Assembly (NCBI GenBank): GCA_947468275.1
Contig: CANIKO010000004.1
Span: 1-64,000, forward strand
Source of the DNA: Bacteroidota bacterium
GTDB taxonomy: Bacteria; Bacteroidota; Bacteroidia; NS11-12g; UBA9320
Length of the DNA stretch: 64,000 nt
Direction: 5' to 3'
The position numbers were made by a program, and so were the translations under genes. Shown in pieces: positions 1 through 10,189 of the stretch. Below the pieces are notes generated by a model. That model was not told the origin of the DNA. It saw only the letters and a list, made by a program, of their open reading frames with translations, and searched no databases. Each line of letters begins with the position of its first letter. Position 1 is the first letter of the stretch.

Positions 1-124
1 GTTTAAGTAAAGTTAAAAGTGCCTTAATACTTATGTTGAAGGTAAGTTGTCTTTAAATAATAAAACTTGTAACCATAAGTTATTTTGATTTTTATCAAGA
101 GCATTATTAAAACTATAAAAATTG

Positions 125-208
125 TACCCGGGACGGGACTTGAACCCGTACAGCCGCAAAGCCACAGGATTTTAAGTCCTGCGTGTCTACCGATTCCACC
201 ACCCGGGT
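125..208 (-). tRNA. tRNA-Leu (anticodon TAA)
   Basis: Read on the minus strand, the 84-nt sequence folds as a class II (long variable arm) tRNA. The acceptor ACCCGGG pairs with CCCGGGT, the anticodon stem-loop is CAGGA-CTTAAAA-TCCTG with anticodon TAA, a long variable arm follows, and the T-arm contains GGTTCAAGTCC. The discriminator base is A. The next bases are CAA, so the 3' CCA is not encoded and must be added by the CCA-adding enzyme, unlike the neighbouring tRNA-Gly. Confidence 0.96.
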
Positions 209-247
209 AACTTAAGATTGGATGTTGTAAGTATTAAGAATCACTTA

Positions 248-277
248 CAAAAAAAGCCACCTTTGAGACGGCTTTTG
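248..277 (-). terminator. Intrinsic terminator between the two tRNA genes
   Basis: On the minus strand, directly after tRNA-Gly, AAAAGCC and GGCTTTT pair (with further G-T and C-G pairs inward) around a short loop, and a run of T follows. This is a classic rho-independent terminator. It implies that tRNA-Gly is transcribed separately from the downstream tRNA-Leu. Confidence 0.75.
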
Positions 278-279
278 TG

Positions 280-355
<76 letters not shown>

Positions 356-372
356 TTATTTTTTTGGTGGTG

Positions 373-403
373 CAAATATAGATTTCGATTTCAATTTTTC
401 AAA
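373..403 (-). promoter_or_regulatory. Bacteroidota-type promoter of tRNA-Gly
   Basis: On the minus strand TTTG (403-400), a 19-nt spacer and TATATTTG (380-373) match the -33 TTTG / -7 TAnnTTTG promoter described for Bacteroidota primary sigma factor. It lies 18-25 bases upstream of the mature tRNA-Gly 5' end, the right distance for transcription to start a few bases before the tRNA. Confidence 0.75.
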
Positions 404-525
404 CCGTTTTTTTAAAAGATTAAAGATATTTGTATTTAAGACTTAATGTGCTAACAAGTAGGGTGTTACGATATTTATTTAATATAATATTACCTGAAAT
501 ATGCCTATTTAATGGGTATATCAAG

Positions 526-3500
526 TTATCGAATAACATTTACCACCCCATGATAGTTGTGTTTCACATTTCCAAAATCTATTAATTCAATATAATAAGG
601 ATATAATCCCATTTGAACTAGTTCGCCTTTATAATAGCCATCCCACGCTTTTTTGCCCCAATCAGGATAGAATATTTTCTCGCCCCATCGATTAAATATT
701 GTAAGTTTAAAATCTTTAATACCTAATCCCGTTGGCTGAAATAATGGGTTAATATCGTCGTTGCCAGGTGAAAAGGCATTTGGAACAAATGTTAATAATA
801 GGAAGTTTACATATACCTTAAGATAGGCCGAATCTATACAACCATACTGGTTTTGTACTATTTGATTTATATAATAACTGCCTGAATCCTTATATGAATA
901 CATAGGATTTTGAAGAATAGATGAGTTACTATCGCTAAATGAATAATACCATTTTGTAGCACCTGAGGATTTGTCGGTAATAGTAATTGTTGGGTATTTA
1001 ACGTCAGGGTATCTAGGGAAATAATCAAAAGCAGCTTTTGGAACTGGGAAAATAGTTACAGATTTAATAGTGTCAAAATTACAGCCTTTATAAGTTGTAA
1101 CTGATAGTTTAACAGTATAATTACCAGTATTTTTATAAGTATGTGTCGCTGGTAAAGTTTTGCTAATATTGCCATCGCCCCAAATTAAATTATAATCCGA
1201 AATTAGGTTGGTGCCTGTGTATCCGGTAAATTTTAAAAAAACTGTATCATTTGGGCAGGCATTATTTAAAGTAAAATTGGTGTAATTTGGATTTTCTGAT
1301 TGAACGGGAATTGTAATTGAGTCTTTGCAACCAAATGTATTTTGAACTTTAAGGGTTATAGGGTGTGAGCCAGGTGCGGGGAATTTCCATATAAAGCTAT
1401 CTGCAGAGCTAAAAAATGCACCATTATTATACCATTGTTTATAGACTAAAGATGTTTTAGTGCCGGGATTAGTATTGTCCTTAAAAAATACAATATCATC
1501 GTTACAGTTGGAATTTTCAATGAAATTAGCTTTTGGTTTTTCATACACCTCGTATGTAGAATCCAAGCTAAATTGACAACCTTCCTGAGTGGATATAGTA
1601 AACTTGTAAGGGAAAATGCCTTTAGAAGTTATTCCAAATATAAATGTACTGTCGATATAAGTATTGGTCCCAACTTTCCATAGGCGTGTAGTTATTCTAG
1701 TTTTCGTTTGTTTTGAAATATCACTAAAATTCATGATTTCATTCTCACAACCCTGAATGAGTGATGACTTAGGGGTAATTGCAGGGTAAATTATAAATGA
1801 TTTTTGTAAACTATCAATACATCCCGAATCAGATAATTCTATTAATCGGATCGTATAATTTCCTTCTTTTAAGGGTGCGATAATGGGTTGTTTTAATTTA
1901 GAGCTGAATACGGCGCTAATGTTCCAATTGTAACTCTTTATTTTTCCGGATAATATTGAACTTGAATTGTTAGGTTTTATAGTATCATAAGGACAATAAT
2001 TAGATATATTGAATACCGCCTTTGGAACAGCATTCACCTTAATGATTTTTTTTATGGAATCAGAGCAACCCTTGATAGTTGTTATTTTATAATGAATAAT
2101 ATAGGTTCCAATGCTATCAAATTTTATAGATATTTTTTTTGAATAAATGCTAGAGTCTTTAATTTTCCAGTAATTATTAATTATTGAATCGGGGGAATTA
2201 AAATTTGATTTATCGATGAATTTGAATGAATCATTCAAACATTTGCCTGAGAATGTAAATCCTATCTTAGGGTTATCAAAAACAATGAGAGAATCGTTAA
2301 TAGAACTGATACATCCTGAATCACTTTTAGCAATTTGTTTGAAATAATATTTCCCTGATTTGCTAAATACTTTAATGGCATTTTTTCCTACTATGGAATC
2401 CGTTGCAAATTTCCAGGTAACACTTTTAATACCCATTCGTGCTACATTTGATTTGTCAATAAATTTAACTGAATCGCCCAAACATTGGTTCAACTTGATG
2501 TTTGAAACATTTGGATTGCCAAAAACCTTGATGTATTTGTAAGTGGAATCGGAACAACCATATAAATTGGTAGCAATTAATCTTACAAAATATTGCCCTA
2601 TGGTATCAAAAACAAAGGTTGGATTGGATTGGCTAACATTGTTAAAGTTGATTCGCCATAAGGTATTTCCTTTTTGCTGACCGAAGTAATTGCTTAGATC
2701 TGTAAACTTTATATCCTTCTTTTCACAAAATCCAGAATATCCGATAATAACAATAGGCAATTTTGCAACATTTATATAAACAGAATCTTTTATTGAACAA
2801 TTGTTTTGGTCTTTTATTGTCAAATAATATTTAATAGAGGATTTAGGGTTGGCAAATACTATCATTTTATTAGCTGCCGAAAGAGATGTAGTAGGTGTCC
2901 AATTAAAAGTTAAAATGCCTTTTCCTCCTTTTGCTGTATCACCTATTTGTGCAAAATTTCCATAACAAATAGAACTTGAATCTTTTAGTTTGGGTAAAGT
3001 TATGAAGGGTTTTGATGTAATAACAACAGTATCATATGACACACAACCTACAACCCTTGTCGTTTTAAGGATATATGTTTTTATTTGGTCGGATGTAGTT
3101 AGGTTAGATTTTTTGTAAATTGTTTTTGATTTTGATGGCGAACTTAAATAAGTAGACGGTAGCCATTCATACTTATACTTTTTAATTGAATCGAGGCCAA
3201 TTGATACTAAATAATTTGAGCAATAACCAGTATCTATTCCGGCATTTTTTAATTGAATATTTAGCAATGGAAGTGTATTTTTTAGGCATTGACAATTATT
3301 GGTATCAGACACAACCATAAGGTGACATATATCTGTATTTTTAACAAAGCCATTAAATGAAAAATTAACTTGTTGTTTATATAGCCAACCATTGGTTTTG
3401 CTGAATTTTTTAATAACAAAGTCAGATTTATCATATTTATTGTTAGAGTTTTTATCAATTACTAAATAAAAAATAGTGCTCATTGAGGAGTCAATAGGTT

Positions 3501-6500
3501 TTTTATTGTTCAGCACACTAAATGCCATATCTAATATCTCGCCACTATCTCCTGCATTTATTGATATAGATTTCAATAATTTCATAATTGGCTCAGCTCT
3601 GTCAATTTTAAAAGCTTTGTAAAAACTGCCTGTAGCTACGTTTATATCGCAACTGTCTTTTGTTTTTACGCAATATGCCTTTTTCTTGGTGACTGATTGC
3701 ATTGAAAATGCTTCAGATCCACATGCAGGCGCTTTATTGTTTATTTTTATTTTAAAATCAAGCATGGATGAATCCCCAGGTAGCAAACCTTTTGGAATGG
3801 CCCATGACCAACGCATTTCTCCGTTTACGTTTGTAACAACCCCTCGTCCTTTTATTCTCACCGTTGATAAAGTAGCTGTATCTGGAATAAAGCCAATAGG
3901 CAAAGCCAATATCAATGAGTCATTAGCTAATGTATTAGTTGGCCCTAAGTATATTATTTTTGACTTAAATGCTACCCAAGGGTTACATAAATTTACACTA
4001 TCTGGGGATAGTTTTATCAAAGTAAAATATGGATTATCAACCCCTTTTATTTTTATTGGTCTGCCAGTATATCCAATTCTTCTAACTGGTTCGCCACACC
4101 CTATTTTGCCCTCTGGCATAATAGATACAAAAGCTCCAGCTGTTATTTGGCAATTAGTTTCTAATAAAAATTGTAATAAAATTCTGCTTTTAGTGGTATC
4201 AGATACTCTTTCTAATCCATTTTTTAAAACACTTAAACTGTCAGATAAGGCCCATTCATAAGTGGTTCCTGTAACTAAAATAGGTTTGGGAAGTTTTGCA
4301 AACTTAGAACCATAAGGAAATGAATAATATATACCTGTATCTACAAAATTGGTTCCAGGCGGTATAGTAACCTTCAATCTTAATTGGTAAATATTGTCTT
4401 CATCTACATTGGCAATTATTGCCTGATATTTTCGGTTGGTGCAAACATCTGTGCGAGCAGTATCTTCAAGCAGGGTGCTAATTATTAATGGGGGGTAAGG
4501 ACTTAATATAAGATTAATATAGGTTAAAAGGTTTTTGCATGAATAGGACTCTAGGCTATCGGGATAGTTGTCGCAATTCCACCCAAGTGCCATTTTAAAA
4601 CTATCTAAATTGCAATTGCTTGTGGTAGCATAAATACGAAAAGAACGAGCAGCGGAAGAAGACAAAACACCTGTTTTGAAAATTCCATTCTTTGATGCCA
4701 AAAATGAACCGGTTGATAAATCCTTAATTGCTATTATCTTAGCTTTTGTCGGTTGAGAGTTTGCTAACCAAACATTAGACACATCACTTCCACTTTTGGT
4801 ATTAGTCACAATTACATCCCATGAAAAAGTATCTTTTTTGGAGATGCTTAATGAATTTATAGCTGTAATTAATACCGATGGATGAGTAAATTGAAGATTA
4901 TCAGGGTAGTTTTCTATGATATCCGTTACCCCCGCATCCGTCCATTTAAAATATGAAGAATATTTTACTGTTTCATAAGTATTCATGGCCGCTTTGCAAC
5001 CAGGTATCAAATTTAAAACTAATGTTCCCTGATATCCTTCGTCGCTGCGTTTAAAAATACCTTTGGTTGGATTAAACAGAGTATCTAGGTTGAAAACAAT
5101 TGAATCTGCATTATTAATTATCGGTTTAAGATTTGCCGAATAATAGGATGTATAATTAGAAGTACCTGCTGAACGGTAATAATAAATAGCCGCACTTGAA
5201 AATGTATAACCGGTGGGAATAGTTACTTTGATTTTATCCAAATAATTAAAATTTCGGTATTCGTAAGGAAACGGATTGCCACCGACATAATTATCGCAAC
5301 AATTGCCCGCACTGAAATAATAACTATTATAAAGTGTTACTGGACTACAAGAGCTCGCCGAGTAATTTTCTGTATACCAATTTGTGAAATAGGAGCCTAA
5401 GAGAATATGCCTACCCGAAAATGTATCGCATTGAAGTTTCTGTGATGAACTTGGGTTGGGTGTTGTACTTAAATAAAATTCAGGATTATCAAAAAATGCT
5501 TCACCAGAATATGGTCCGATATTGGTGGTATAAACGTAATTTACATTTACAACAACACTATCCGAATTCAAAAAGAAATAATTACTCATTGTTCCACAAC
5601 CGGCAGCCTTTGCCGTACTGATATTTAAATCAATTTCACAATAACGAGTAGTTCCTGATAGATAGGTATATACAGCCATTTTATTGCAGGTGTATCTCAC
5701 TTTTCCATTTCGGTAAATAGTAAGAACAGCCGTTAGTGGTTTTAATAAATTACCATTCAAAATAGTAGACTTTATGCGGCCATCAAAGAAAATATTTGTG
5801 GATCCTGCAGACATGACAATACCTGAATAATAGCTAGATAAAGTATCATAAACAAAGGAACGGTTAGTTTTTACTTTTGAAAAATCAATAGTTCCTGAGC
5901 CATCGGGTAAACCATCGTTATTGTTATCGGGTTTACCATAGTTTTTTCGTTTAACATAGAATGACTTAAAGAGCATGCCACCGTTGTTACAGGATTTTGT
6001 GCAGTGCACTTTTATAGTTCCATTGGTACAATACAATTGAAAATAAGAACTGCCGTTACAAGACGAATCGGGAGCATACATGATACTCACTGAATATGTC
6101 TTTAGTCCAGAAGGATTAGAGCTTTTACAGTCGGCTTCAATAACAATATTAAGTTCTGCTTTTGTGAGGCTTATAGTTGGTTGATAGAAATCGGCTAGTA
6201 TATCACCTCCGCTGGTGCTTACTTTATATGGTTTCCAATCATTTCCATTAATATCCGTAAATTTAATATCATTGGGTTGTAAACTATGTTTTATTCCGGC
6301 TTGAAGTGTTAATTTTATTGAGAACTTAGATTTATTTGTCAAAGGAAAAAGTGAAACCGATGACATAGTGTAATTAAGTTTATCAGGTACACCCGACACA
6401 ATATCAGAAGGAATCCAAGGTGTAGCCGTCATATACTGTATTCCTCCTCCGCTTCCCCAATTTTCAGCCACCATATAACTTGAACCACAGGTATCAAAGT

Positions 6501-7785
6501 AGGATGCGGAATATGTCCATCTGTGAGCTGCAATATTTGAATTGCACGAATTGTTCATACATGCTATCGATTTCCAATTAATATATAATGTGTCTTTTAC
6601 ATTTAATGAACCCAAACGTAAACTAAAACCGCCAATAGGGGATGCTCCTAAGCAGGAAAAATATCCGGATGCATTTGAATAGCGAAAATTTGCAAAATTT
6701 CTAGACAGCTTGGCCCCATGTTTACCTTTACTTATTACCATTCCCGTTGTGTCTATTGCTGACATCTCTGAATTATAAAAACCTCCACTATATGATTGAA
6801 GAATATTTACAATTGTGTTGCTGATAGGTTTGTTTGAATTGTTAATAACGATTATTTCATTATACGTTGGTTTATTGATATCAAAACACCAATCAATTAT
6901 TGTTTTAGGTATAATTATTAATCCTTGAATAAACGGATCAAAGTTTACAATTGCATTTTTTGTGGAAATATTACATACTGTGCTTCCACAACCAAATTTT
7001 ACGGTATAAATCGAGGTTAAATTATAGCATTTAATTACGGTTACAGTATCTGATATTTTGACCTCTTCACTCGCATCCAAATAAATATCTTTATTCCCCA
7101 CAAGTTTAAAATCATTTGAATCGAGTTTGGAAATTATCGAATCCGCGGAGTATTTGTCATTCGGTCGTGACGATCTAACTTTTAATCCATTGGCATTTAT
7201 TCTGAAAAAAGTAACATTAGCTGCGCCACCTTTTCCTGTGTTTTTTAAAGTGATATCTCGAACAAATTTATCATTTAAGTATGCATTTTTTATTTGATTG
7301 GTAATGGTATTTAATAAAATATTAGGAATACTAACATTTAAATTACTTGTTGTATAACTCTCATTTCCCCCATTATACACAAATGTTAATTGCGGTATGG
7401 CTGAATTTCCCTTACTAATGAAGGATTGTAAATCGCATGTTGAAGTAATTTTAATTGATAATCGCAAATAACCGGCGAGTGTTAAATCCGATAATTTAAA
7501 AACAGGGGCATTAAGATTGGAAATATTTGATTGGCTAGCACCGCTGGCCTTGAGAGATGAAGATTGGTAATAGCATCCAGCAGGAAGACCTATAGTTAAA
7601 AAAATTGAACTTATAGATGAGGATGAAATATTGCGAATTTCAAAAACTAATGAATCTGCCTTTCCACAAATGGTTAAGCTTGATGGAAAAGTAGTTTGTA
7701 TATTGAATTTTTTTGATTGCGAAAACACCTGCCCAACTGCAACAAGTGATATAAATAAGAGTAAATAAACTTTAATTTTTTTCAT
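526..7785 (-). CDS. Giant secreted PKD-repeat protein with type B T9SS C-terminal domain
   Basis: A 2419-residue cell-surface or secreted protein. Residues 1-22 are a signal peptide (MKKIKVYLLLFISLVAVGQ, then FSQ). The first ~1450 residues are Ser/Thr/Asn/Tyr-rich beta-sandwich-like repeats that resemble DUF11/CARDB-type modules. From about 1550 to 2320 there are at least eight degenerate PKD-like repeats, each ending in the pattern G-x-Y-x-(5-10)-GC-x-D-S. The last ~85 residues (FVPNAFSPGNDD... IFNRWGEKIF... WDGYYKGE) are the gliding motility-associated, type B CTD that routes cargo through T9SS. Asp/Asn-rich loops such as DNNNDGLPDG and DKNSNNKYDKSD look like calcium-binding loops. The C-terminal family is certain; an adhesin or gliding role is inferred from SprB-like proteins. 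It stands alone, with a 159-base gap to the next gene. Confidence 0.93.
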   Translation of the reverse strand: MKKIKVYLLLFISLVAVGQVFSQSKKFNIQTTFPSSLTICGKADSLVFEIRNISSSSISSIFLTIGLPAGCYYQSSSLKASGASQSNISNLNAPVFKLSDLTLAGYLRLSIKITSTCDLQSFISKGNSAIPQLTFVYNGGNESYTTSNLNVSIPNILLNTITNQIKNAYLNDKFVRDITLKNTGKGGAANVTFFRINANGLKVRSSRPNDKYSADSIISKLDSNDFKLVGNKDIYLDASEEVKISDTVTVIKCYNLTSIYTVKFGCGSTVCNISTKNAIVNFDPFIQGLIIIPKTIIDWCFDINKPTYNEIIVINNSNKPISNTIVNILQSYSGGFYNSEMSAIDTTGMVISKGKHGAKLSRNFANFRYSNASGYFSCLGASPIGGFSLRLGSLNVKDTLYINWKSIACMNNSCNSNIAAHRWTYSASYFDTCGSSYMVAENWGSGGGIQYMTATPWIPSDIVSGVPDKLNYTMSSVSLFPLTNKSKFSIKLTLQAGIKHSLQPNDIKFTDINGNDWKPYKVSTSGGDILADFYQPTISLTKAELNIVIEADCKSSNPSGLKTYSVSIMYAPDSSCNGSSYFQLYCTNGTIKVHCTKSCNNGGMLFKSFYVKRKNYGKPDNNNDGLPDGSGTIDFSKVKTNRSFVYDTLSSYYSGIVMSAGSTNIFFDGRIKSTILNGNLLKPLTAVLTIYRNGKVRYTCNKMAVYTYLSGTTRYCEIDLNISTAKAAGCGTMSNYFFLNSDSVVVNVNYVYTTNIGPYSGEAFFDNPEFYLSTTPNPSSSQKLQCDTFSGRHILLGSYFTNWYTENYSASSCSPVTLYNSYYFSAGNCCDNYVGGNPFPYEYRNFNYLDKIKVTIPTGYTFSSAAIYYYRSAGTSNYTSYYSANLKPIINNADSIVFNLDTLFNPTKGIFKRSDEGYQGTLVLNLIPGCKAAMNTYETVKYSSYFKWTDAGVTDIIENYPDNLQFTHPSVLITAINSLSISKKDTFSWDVIVTNTKSGSDVSNVWLANSQPTKAKIIAIKDLSTGSFLASKNGIFKTGVLSSSAARSFRIYATTSNCNLDSFKMALGWNCDNYPDSLESYSCKNLLTYINLILSPYPPLIISTLLEDTARTDVCTNRKYQAIIANVDEDNIYQLRLKVTIPPGTNFVDTGIYYSFPYGSKFAKLPKPILVTGTTYEWALSDSLSVLKNGLERVSDTTKSRILLQFLLETNCQITAGAFVSIMPEGKIGCGEPVRRIGYTGRPIKIKGVDNPYFTLIKLSPDSVNLCNPWVAFKSKIIYLGPTNTLANDSLILALPIGFIPDTATLSTVRIKGRGVVTNVNGEMRWSWAIPKGLLPGDSSMLDFKIKINNKAPACGSEAFSMQSVTKKKAYCVKTKDSCDINVATGSFYKAFKIDRAEPIMKLLKSISINAGDSGEILDMAFSVLNNKKPIDSSMSTIFYLVIDKNSNNKYDKSDFVIKKFSKTNGWLYKQQVNFSFNGFVKNTDICHLMVVSDTNNCQCLKNTLPLLNIQLKNAGIDTGYCSNYLVSIGLDSIKKYKYEWLPSTYLSSPSKSKTIYKKSNLTTSDQIKTYILKTTRVVGCVSYDTVVITSKPFITLPKLKDSSSICYGNFAQIGDTAKGGKGILTFNWTPTTSLSAANKMIVFANPKSSIKYYLTIKDQNNCSIKDSVYINVAKLPIVIIGYSGFCEKKDIKFTDLSNYFGQQKGNTLWRINFNNVSQSNPTFVFDTIGQYFVRLIATNLYGCSDSTYKYIKVFGNPNVSNIKLNQCLGDSVKFIDKSNVARMGIKSVTWKFATDSIVGKNAIKVFSKSGKYYFKQIAKSDSGCISSINDSLIVFDNPKIGFTFSGKCLNDSFKFIDKSNFNSPDSIINNYWKIKDSSIYSKKISIKFDSIGTYIIHYKITTIKGCSDSIKKIIKVNAVPKAVFNISNYCPYDTIKPNNSSSILSGKIKSYNWNISAVFSSKLKQPIIAPLKEGNYTIRLIELSDSGCIDSLQKSFIIYPAITPKSSLIQGCENEIMNFSDISKQTKTRITTRLWKVGTNTYIDSTFIFGITSKGIFPYKFTISTQEGCQFSLDSTYEVYEKPKANFIENSNCNDDIVFFKDNTNPGTKTSLVYKQWYNNGAFFSSADSFIWKFPAPGSHPITLKVQNTFGCKDSITIPVQSENPNYTNFTLNNACPNDTVFLKFTGYTGTNLISDYNLIWGDGNISKTLPATHTYKNTGNYTVKLSVTTYKGCNFDTIKSVTIFPVPKAAFDYFPRYPDVKYPTITITDKSSGATKWYYSFSDSNSSILQNPMYSYKDSGSYYINQIVQNQYGCIDSAYLKVYVNFLLLTFVPNAFSPGNDDINPLFQPTGLGIKDFKLTIFNRWGEKIFYPDWGKKAWDGYYKGELVQMGLYPYYIELIDFGNVKHNYHGVVNVIR

Positions 7786-7944
7786 TTTCCATTAATTGGA
7801 AATACAACCAAATTGCCTGCAATAGCATGCGAATATATATTTTAAAAACTCAATATAACATTAATAGTTTAATATCTTAATTATTCAGATTATTATTGAG
7901 GATTTATCCAACTTAAATTGCAGTTGTAAGTAGCAAAATGAAAA

Positions 7945-8769
7945 CTAAAAGATTTCAATAATTAATTGGCTAGACTCACGTTTTAAACCTAACAATTGGT
8001 TGGCTCTACCCCGGTTTATAGCTATTATCATATAACCATTTTCGTCAAAAAAACAGACTTTCTCGCCTTCAGGCACGTCCGTATAACTTTTATGTATTTT
8101 ATCAACTGATTCTACTCGGCTCAAGCTAAGATTAAACTGTCTTTTTCCTACTGAATCTTCAAAAAAACTCTTGGTAAGATTGGTATACGCATTGCCAAAG
8201 GAGTCGATGTAAATAATATCTAACGAAATGAGGTTTTCTTTTAATACGGGTTTTTGAAGCACTAGTTGTTTAATGTTTTCCTGATGCCCATCCATTTTAT
8301 CTAAGTTATAACCGTTTTCAATTAGCTGTAAAAGGAAGTGTGGAAAACTATTCTTAAATGAAAAATAGTCATTATCTGAAACCTCAATCCTATGGTAAGT
8401 AAAAATTGTTTCAGAAAAAACCAATGGAATAATACCATTATCAGCGGCAATAATAAATTGATTGTTATTTTTTGCAATAATAAGAGCTTTGTGAACAGCC
8501 AAACTTGAATCTACACCAACAGCATGAATTGTATTTTCCGGAAAATGAAAGATGCTATTTTTTAGAATAAAGGCTGTTTCAATTAGTTGGAAAGGCGCTA
8601 TGGAATGTGTTATATCTATAACAGTGGTTTGTGGTAAGATTTTTGCAATCTTTCCTTTTAATTCTGCCACAAAATGAGATTGAGAACCAAAATCGGTTGT
8701 AAGTGTTATTATTGGCAAAATATTTGGTTTGATTATTTTGAGAACAAATGTAGATTTGAAAAAAATCAA
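7945..8769 (-). CDS. SAM hydroxide adenosyltransferase-like protein (DUF62 family)
   Basis: A 274-residue cytoplasmic protein of the S-adenosyl-L-methionine hydrolase (adenosine-forming) / SAM hydroxide adenosyltransferase family, related to fluorinase and chlorinase. Characterised members split SAM into adenosine and methionine using water or hydroxide. Family signatures visible: ITLTTDFG near the N-terminus, HSIAPF, HAVGVDSSL and AADNGIIPLVF, with a C-terminal domain including DSFGNAYTNLT. The first ~17 residues before IITLTTDFG are longer than usual; no ATG lies between them and the motif, so the start at 8769 is the best available. It is divergent from phoH, with 95 bases between the start codons. 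The physiological role of this family in Bacteroidota is not settled. Confidence 0.9.
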   Translation of the reverse strand: MIFFKSTFVLKIIKPNILPIITLTTDFGSQSHFVAELKGKIAKILPQTTVIDITHSIAPFQLIETAFILKNSIFHFPENTIHAVGVDSSLAVHKALIIAKNNNQFIIAADNGIIPLVFSETIFTYHRIEVSDNDYFSFKNSFPHFLLQLIENGYNLDKMDGHQENIKQLVLQKPVLKENLISLDIIYIDSFGNAYTNLTKSFFEDSVGKRQFNLSLSRVESVDKIHKSYTDVPEGEKVCFFDENGYMIIAINRGRANQLLGLKRESSQLIIEIF

Positions 8770-8864
8770 TACTAAAAAACATAATAACAGGGTATCTACT
8801 AAAGTAAACGCCCCTACAAACAGCGAAAAAATATATAATTTATCTTTTCTTAAAAAAAAAACAA

Positions 8865-9839
8865 TTGACCGAAAAAATCTTCCTTATTGAAAAAACGGAT
8901 CCTTCCATTTTCTTTGGATCTAACAACAACTATTTTAACCTTTTAAAAAAGGTATTTCCTTTACTTAAAGTTTCGGCCCGGGGCAATGAAATAAAAATAT
9001 CAGGACCTGAAAATGAAATTGAAGTATTTGAGCAGAAAATAGAATTACTTCAAACTTTGATCAACACACGTTCTACCTTAAACGATGAGGAATTATTTAA
9101 GCTTTTATCGGATGAAAATAATTCCAATGCCATACCTCGGGGCGAGAATGGAAACGAAGCATTGCCCGATAATGTGTTGGTTTTTGGCCCCAATGGGAAA
9201 GTAGTTAGAGCCAGAACACCCAATCAAATAAAATTGGTGCAGGAAGTAGATAAAAATGATATAGTGTTTGCCATTGGGCCGGCCGGTACCGGAAAAACCT
9301 ATACAGCCGTTGCTTTGGCGGTGCGAGCCTTAAAAAGCAAAAGTATAAAACGCATCTTTTTGGCCAGACCTGCTGTAGAAGCCGGTGAAAATTTAGGGTT
9401 TCTACCCGGTGATTTAAAAGAAAAAATTGACCCTTATTTACGTCCGTTATACGATTCGTTGCAGGATATGTTGCCCGATGATAAGTATACCAAATACATC
9501 GAAAACCGAACCATTGAAATAGCGCCCATGGCGTTTATGCGTGGCCGAACATTGGATAATTGCTTCGTTATATTGGATGAAGCTCAAAATGCAACAAATA
9601 CCCAATTGAAAATGTTTTTAACCCGCATGGGGCCTAATGCCAAGGTTATAATTACCGGCGATTTAACCCAAGTAGATTTACCGCCCAAAATGGAATCAGG
9701 TCTGAAAAAAGCCATAAAAATACTGGATGGAATTAAGGGGATTAAAGTTGTTCATTTGGACGTGGAGGATGTGGTAAGGCATCCTTTGGTTAAAGAAATT
9801 ATTAAGGCTTATAGTAAAGTGGATAACCAAGGCCAATAA
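8865..9839 (+). CDS. PhoH-like ATPase
   Basis: A 324-residue cytoplasmic P-loop ATPase of the PhoH/YbeZ family. YbeZ acts with the endoribonuclease YbeY in RNA metabolism. Residues 1-70 form the small N-terminal KH-like domain (including KVSARGNEIKISG). Walker A is GPAGTGKT at 138-145 and Walker B is VILDEAQN at ~235-242, followed by the family motif VIITGDLTQVDLP. Length is normal. The start is a TTG at 8865 preceded by an A-rich stretch; the alignment of MTEKIFLIEKTDPSIFFG with the usual Bacteroidota N-terminus supports it, since no in-frame ATG lies close by. No ybeY gene is adjacent. Confidence 0.93.
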   Translation: MTEKIFLIEKTDPSIFFGSNNNYFNLLKKVFPLLKVSARGNEIKISGPENEIEVFEQKIELLQTLINTRSTLNDEELFKLLSDENNSNAIPRGENGNEALPDNVLVFGPNGKVVRARTPNQIKLVQEVDKNDIVFAIGPAGTGKTYTAVALAVRALKSKSIKRIFLARPAVEAGENLGFLPGDLKEKIDPYLRPLYDSLQDMLPDDKYTKYIENRTIEIAPMAFMRGRTLDNCFVILDEAQNATNTQLKMFLTRMGPNAKVIITGDLTQVDLPPKMESGLKKAIKILDGIKGIKVVHLDVEDVVRHPLVKEIIKAYSKVDNQGQ

Positions 9840-10189
9840 ACCTCAAAAATCTTAAATCGTTAATCCTTGTTCTAAAATTTTATATCCTTCCAAGGAATCC
9901 TGCCATCAACGTCTCACTTGCTATGGGATTTGATAAGGAAAGTGGACTAGGCGGCTAAAGCACCACAATCATTTTTTAAATAATCAATTTAAACTCTTTA
10001 CTTTTGACTTCATGCCTGTAAAAGTTTCTATAATAGAAAGCCGCCAAGTCAGCCCGCCGCCGCACATGCTCAGTGGGGCGAGACGTTTGCTGGGAAGGTG
10101 GATTTTAGGAGAGACTCGGGAAGGAAGAAAATCTCCGAACTGAATTACCAATTGGAGATTTAGTTACAATATATTTTAATATCAAATAG
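9840..10189. repeat. Intergenic region with an imperfect inverted-repeat pair and a terminator
   Basis: This 350-base gap holds no convincing gene. Two diverged copies of a roughly 50-base element lie in opposite orientation. Copy A (about 9907-9956, plus) runs from CAACGTCTC to GACTAGGCGGCT. Copy B (about 10037-10088, minus) runs from CAAACGTCTC to GACTTGGCGGCT. In both, exactly 34 bases separate CGTCTC from GGCGGCT, although the inner sequence differs; copy B is much more GC-rich. The right end holds the terminator of the following minus-strand gene. Confidence 0.55.
10129..10161 (-). terminator. Probable intrinsic terminator of the beta-helix gene
   Basis: On the minus strand, about 30 bases after the stop of the 459-residue protein, AAATCTCC and GGAGATTT form an 8-bp stem around a 17-base loop, followed by T-rich TTCTTCC. 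The loop is long for a terminator, so efficiency is uncertain. Confidence 0.5.

Noticed and set aside
3686-4261. A 191-codon plus-strand frame inside the giant type B CTD gene.
   Set aside because: It lies wholly opposite a continuous 2419-residue secreted protein with clear domains; composition is that of an antisense shadow.
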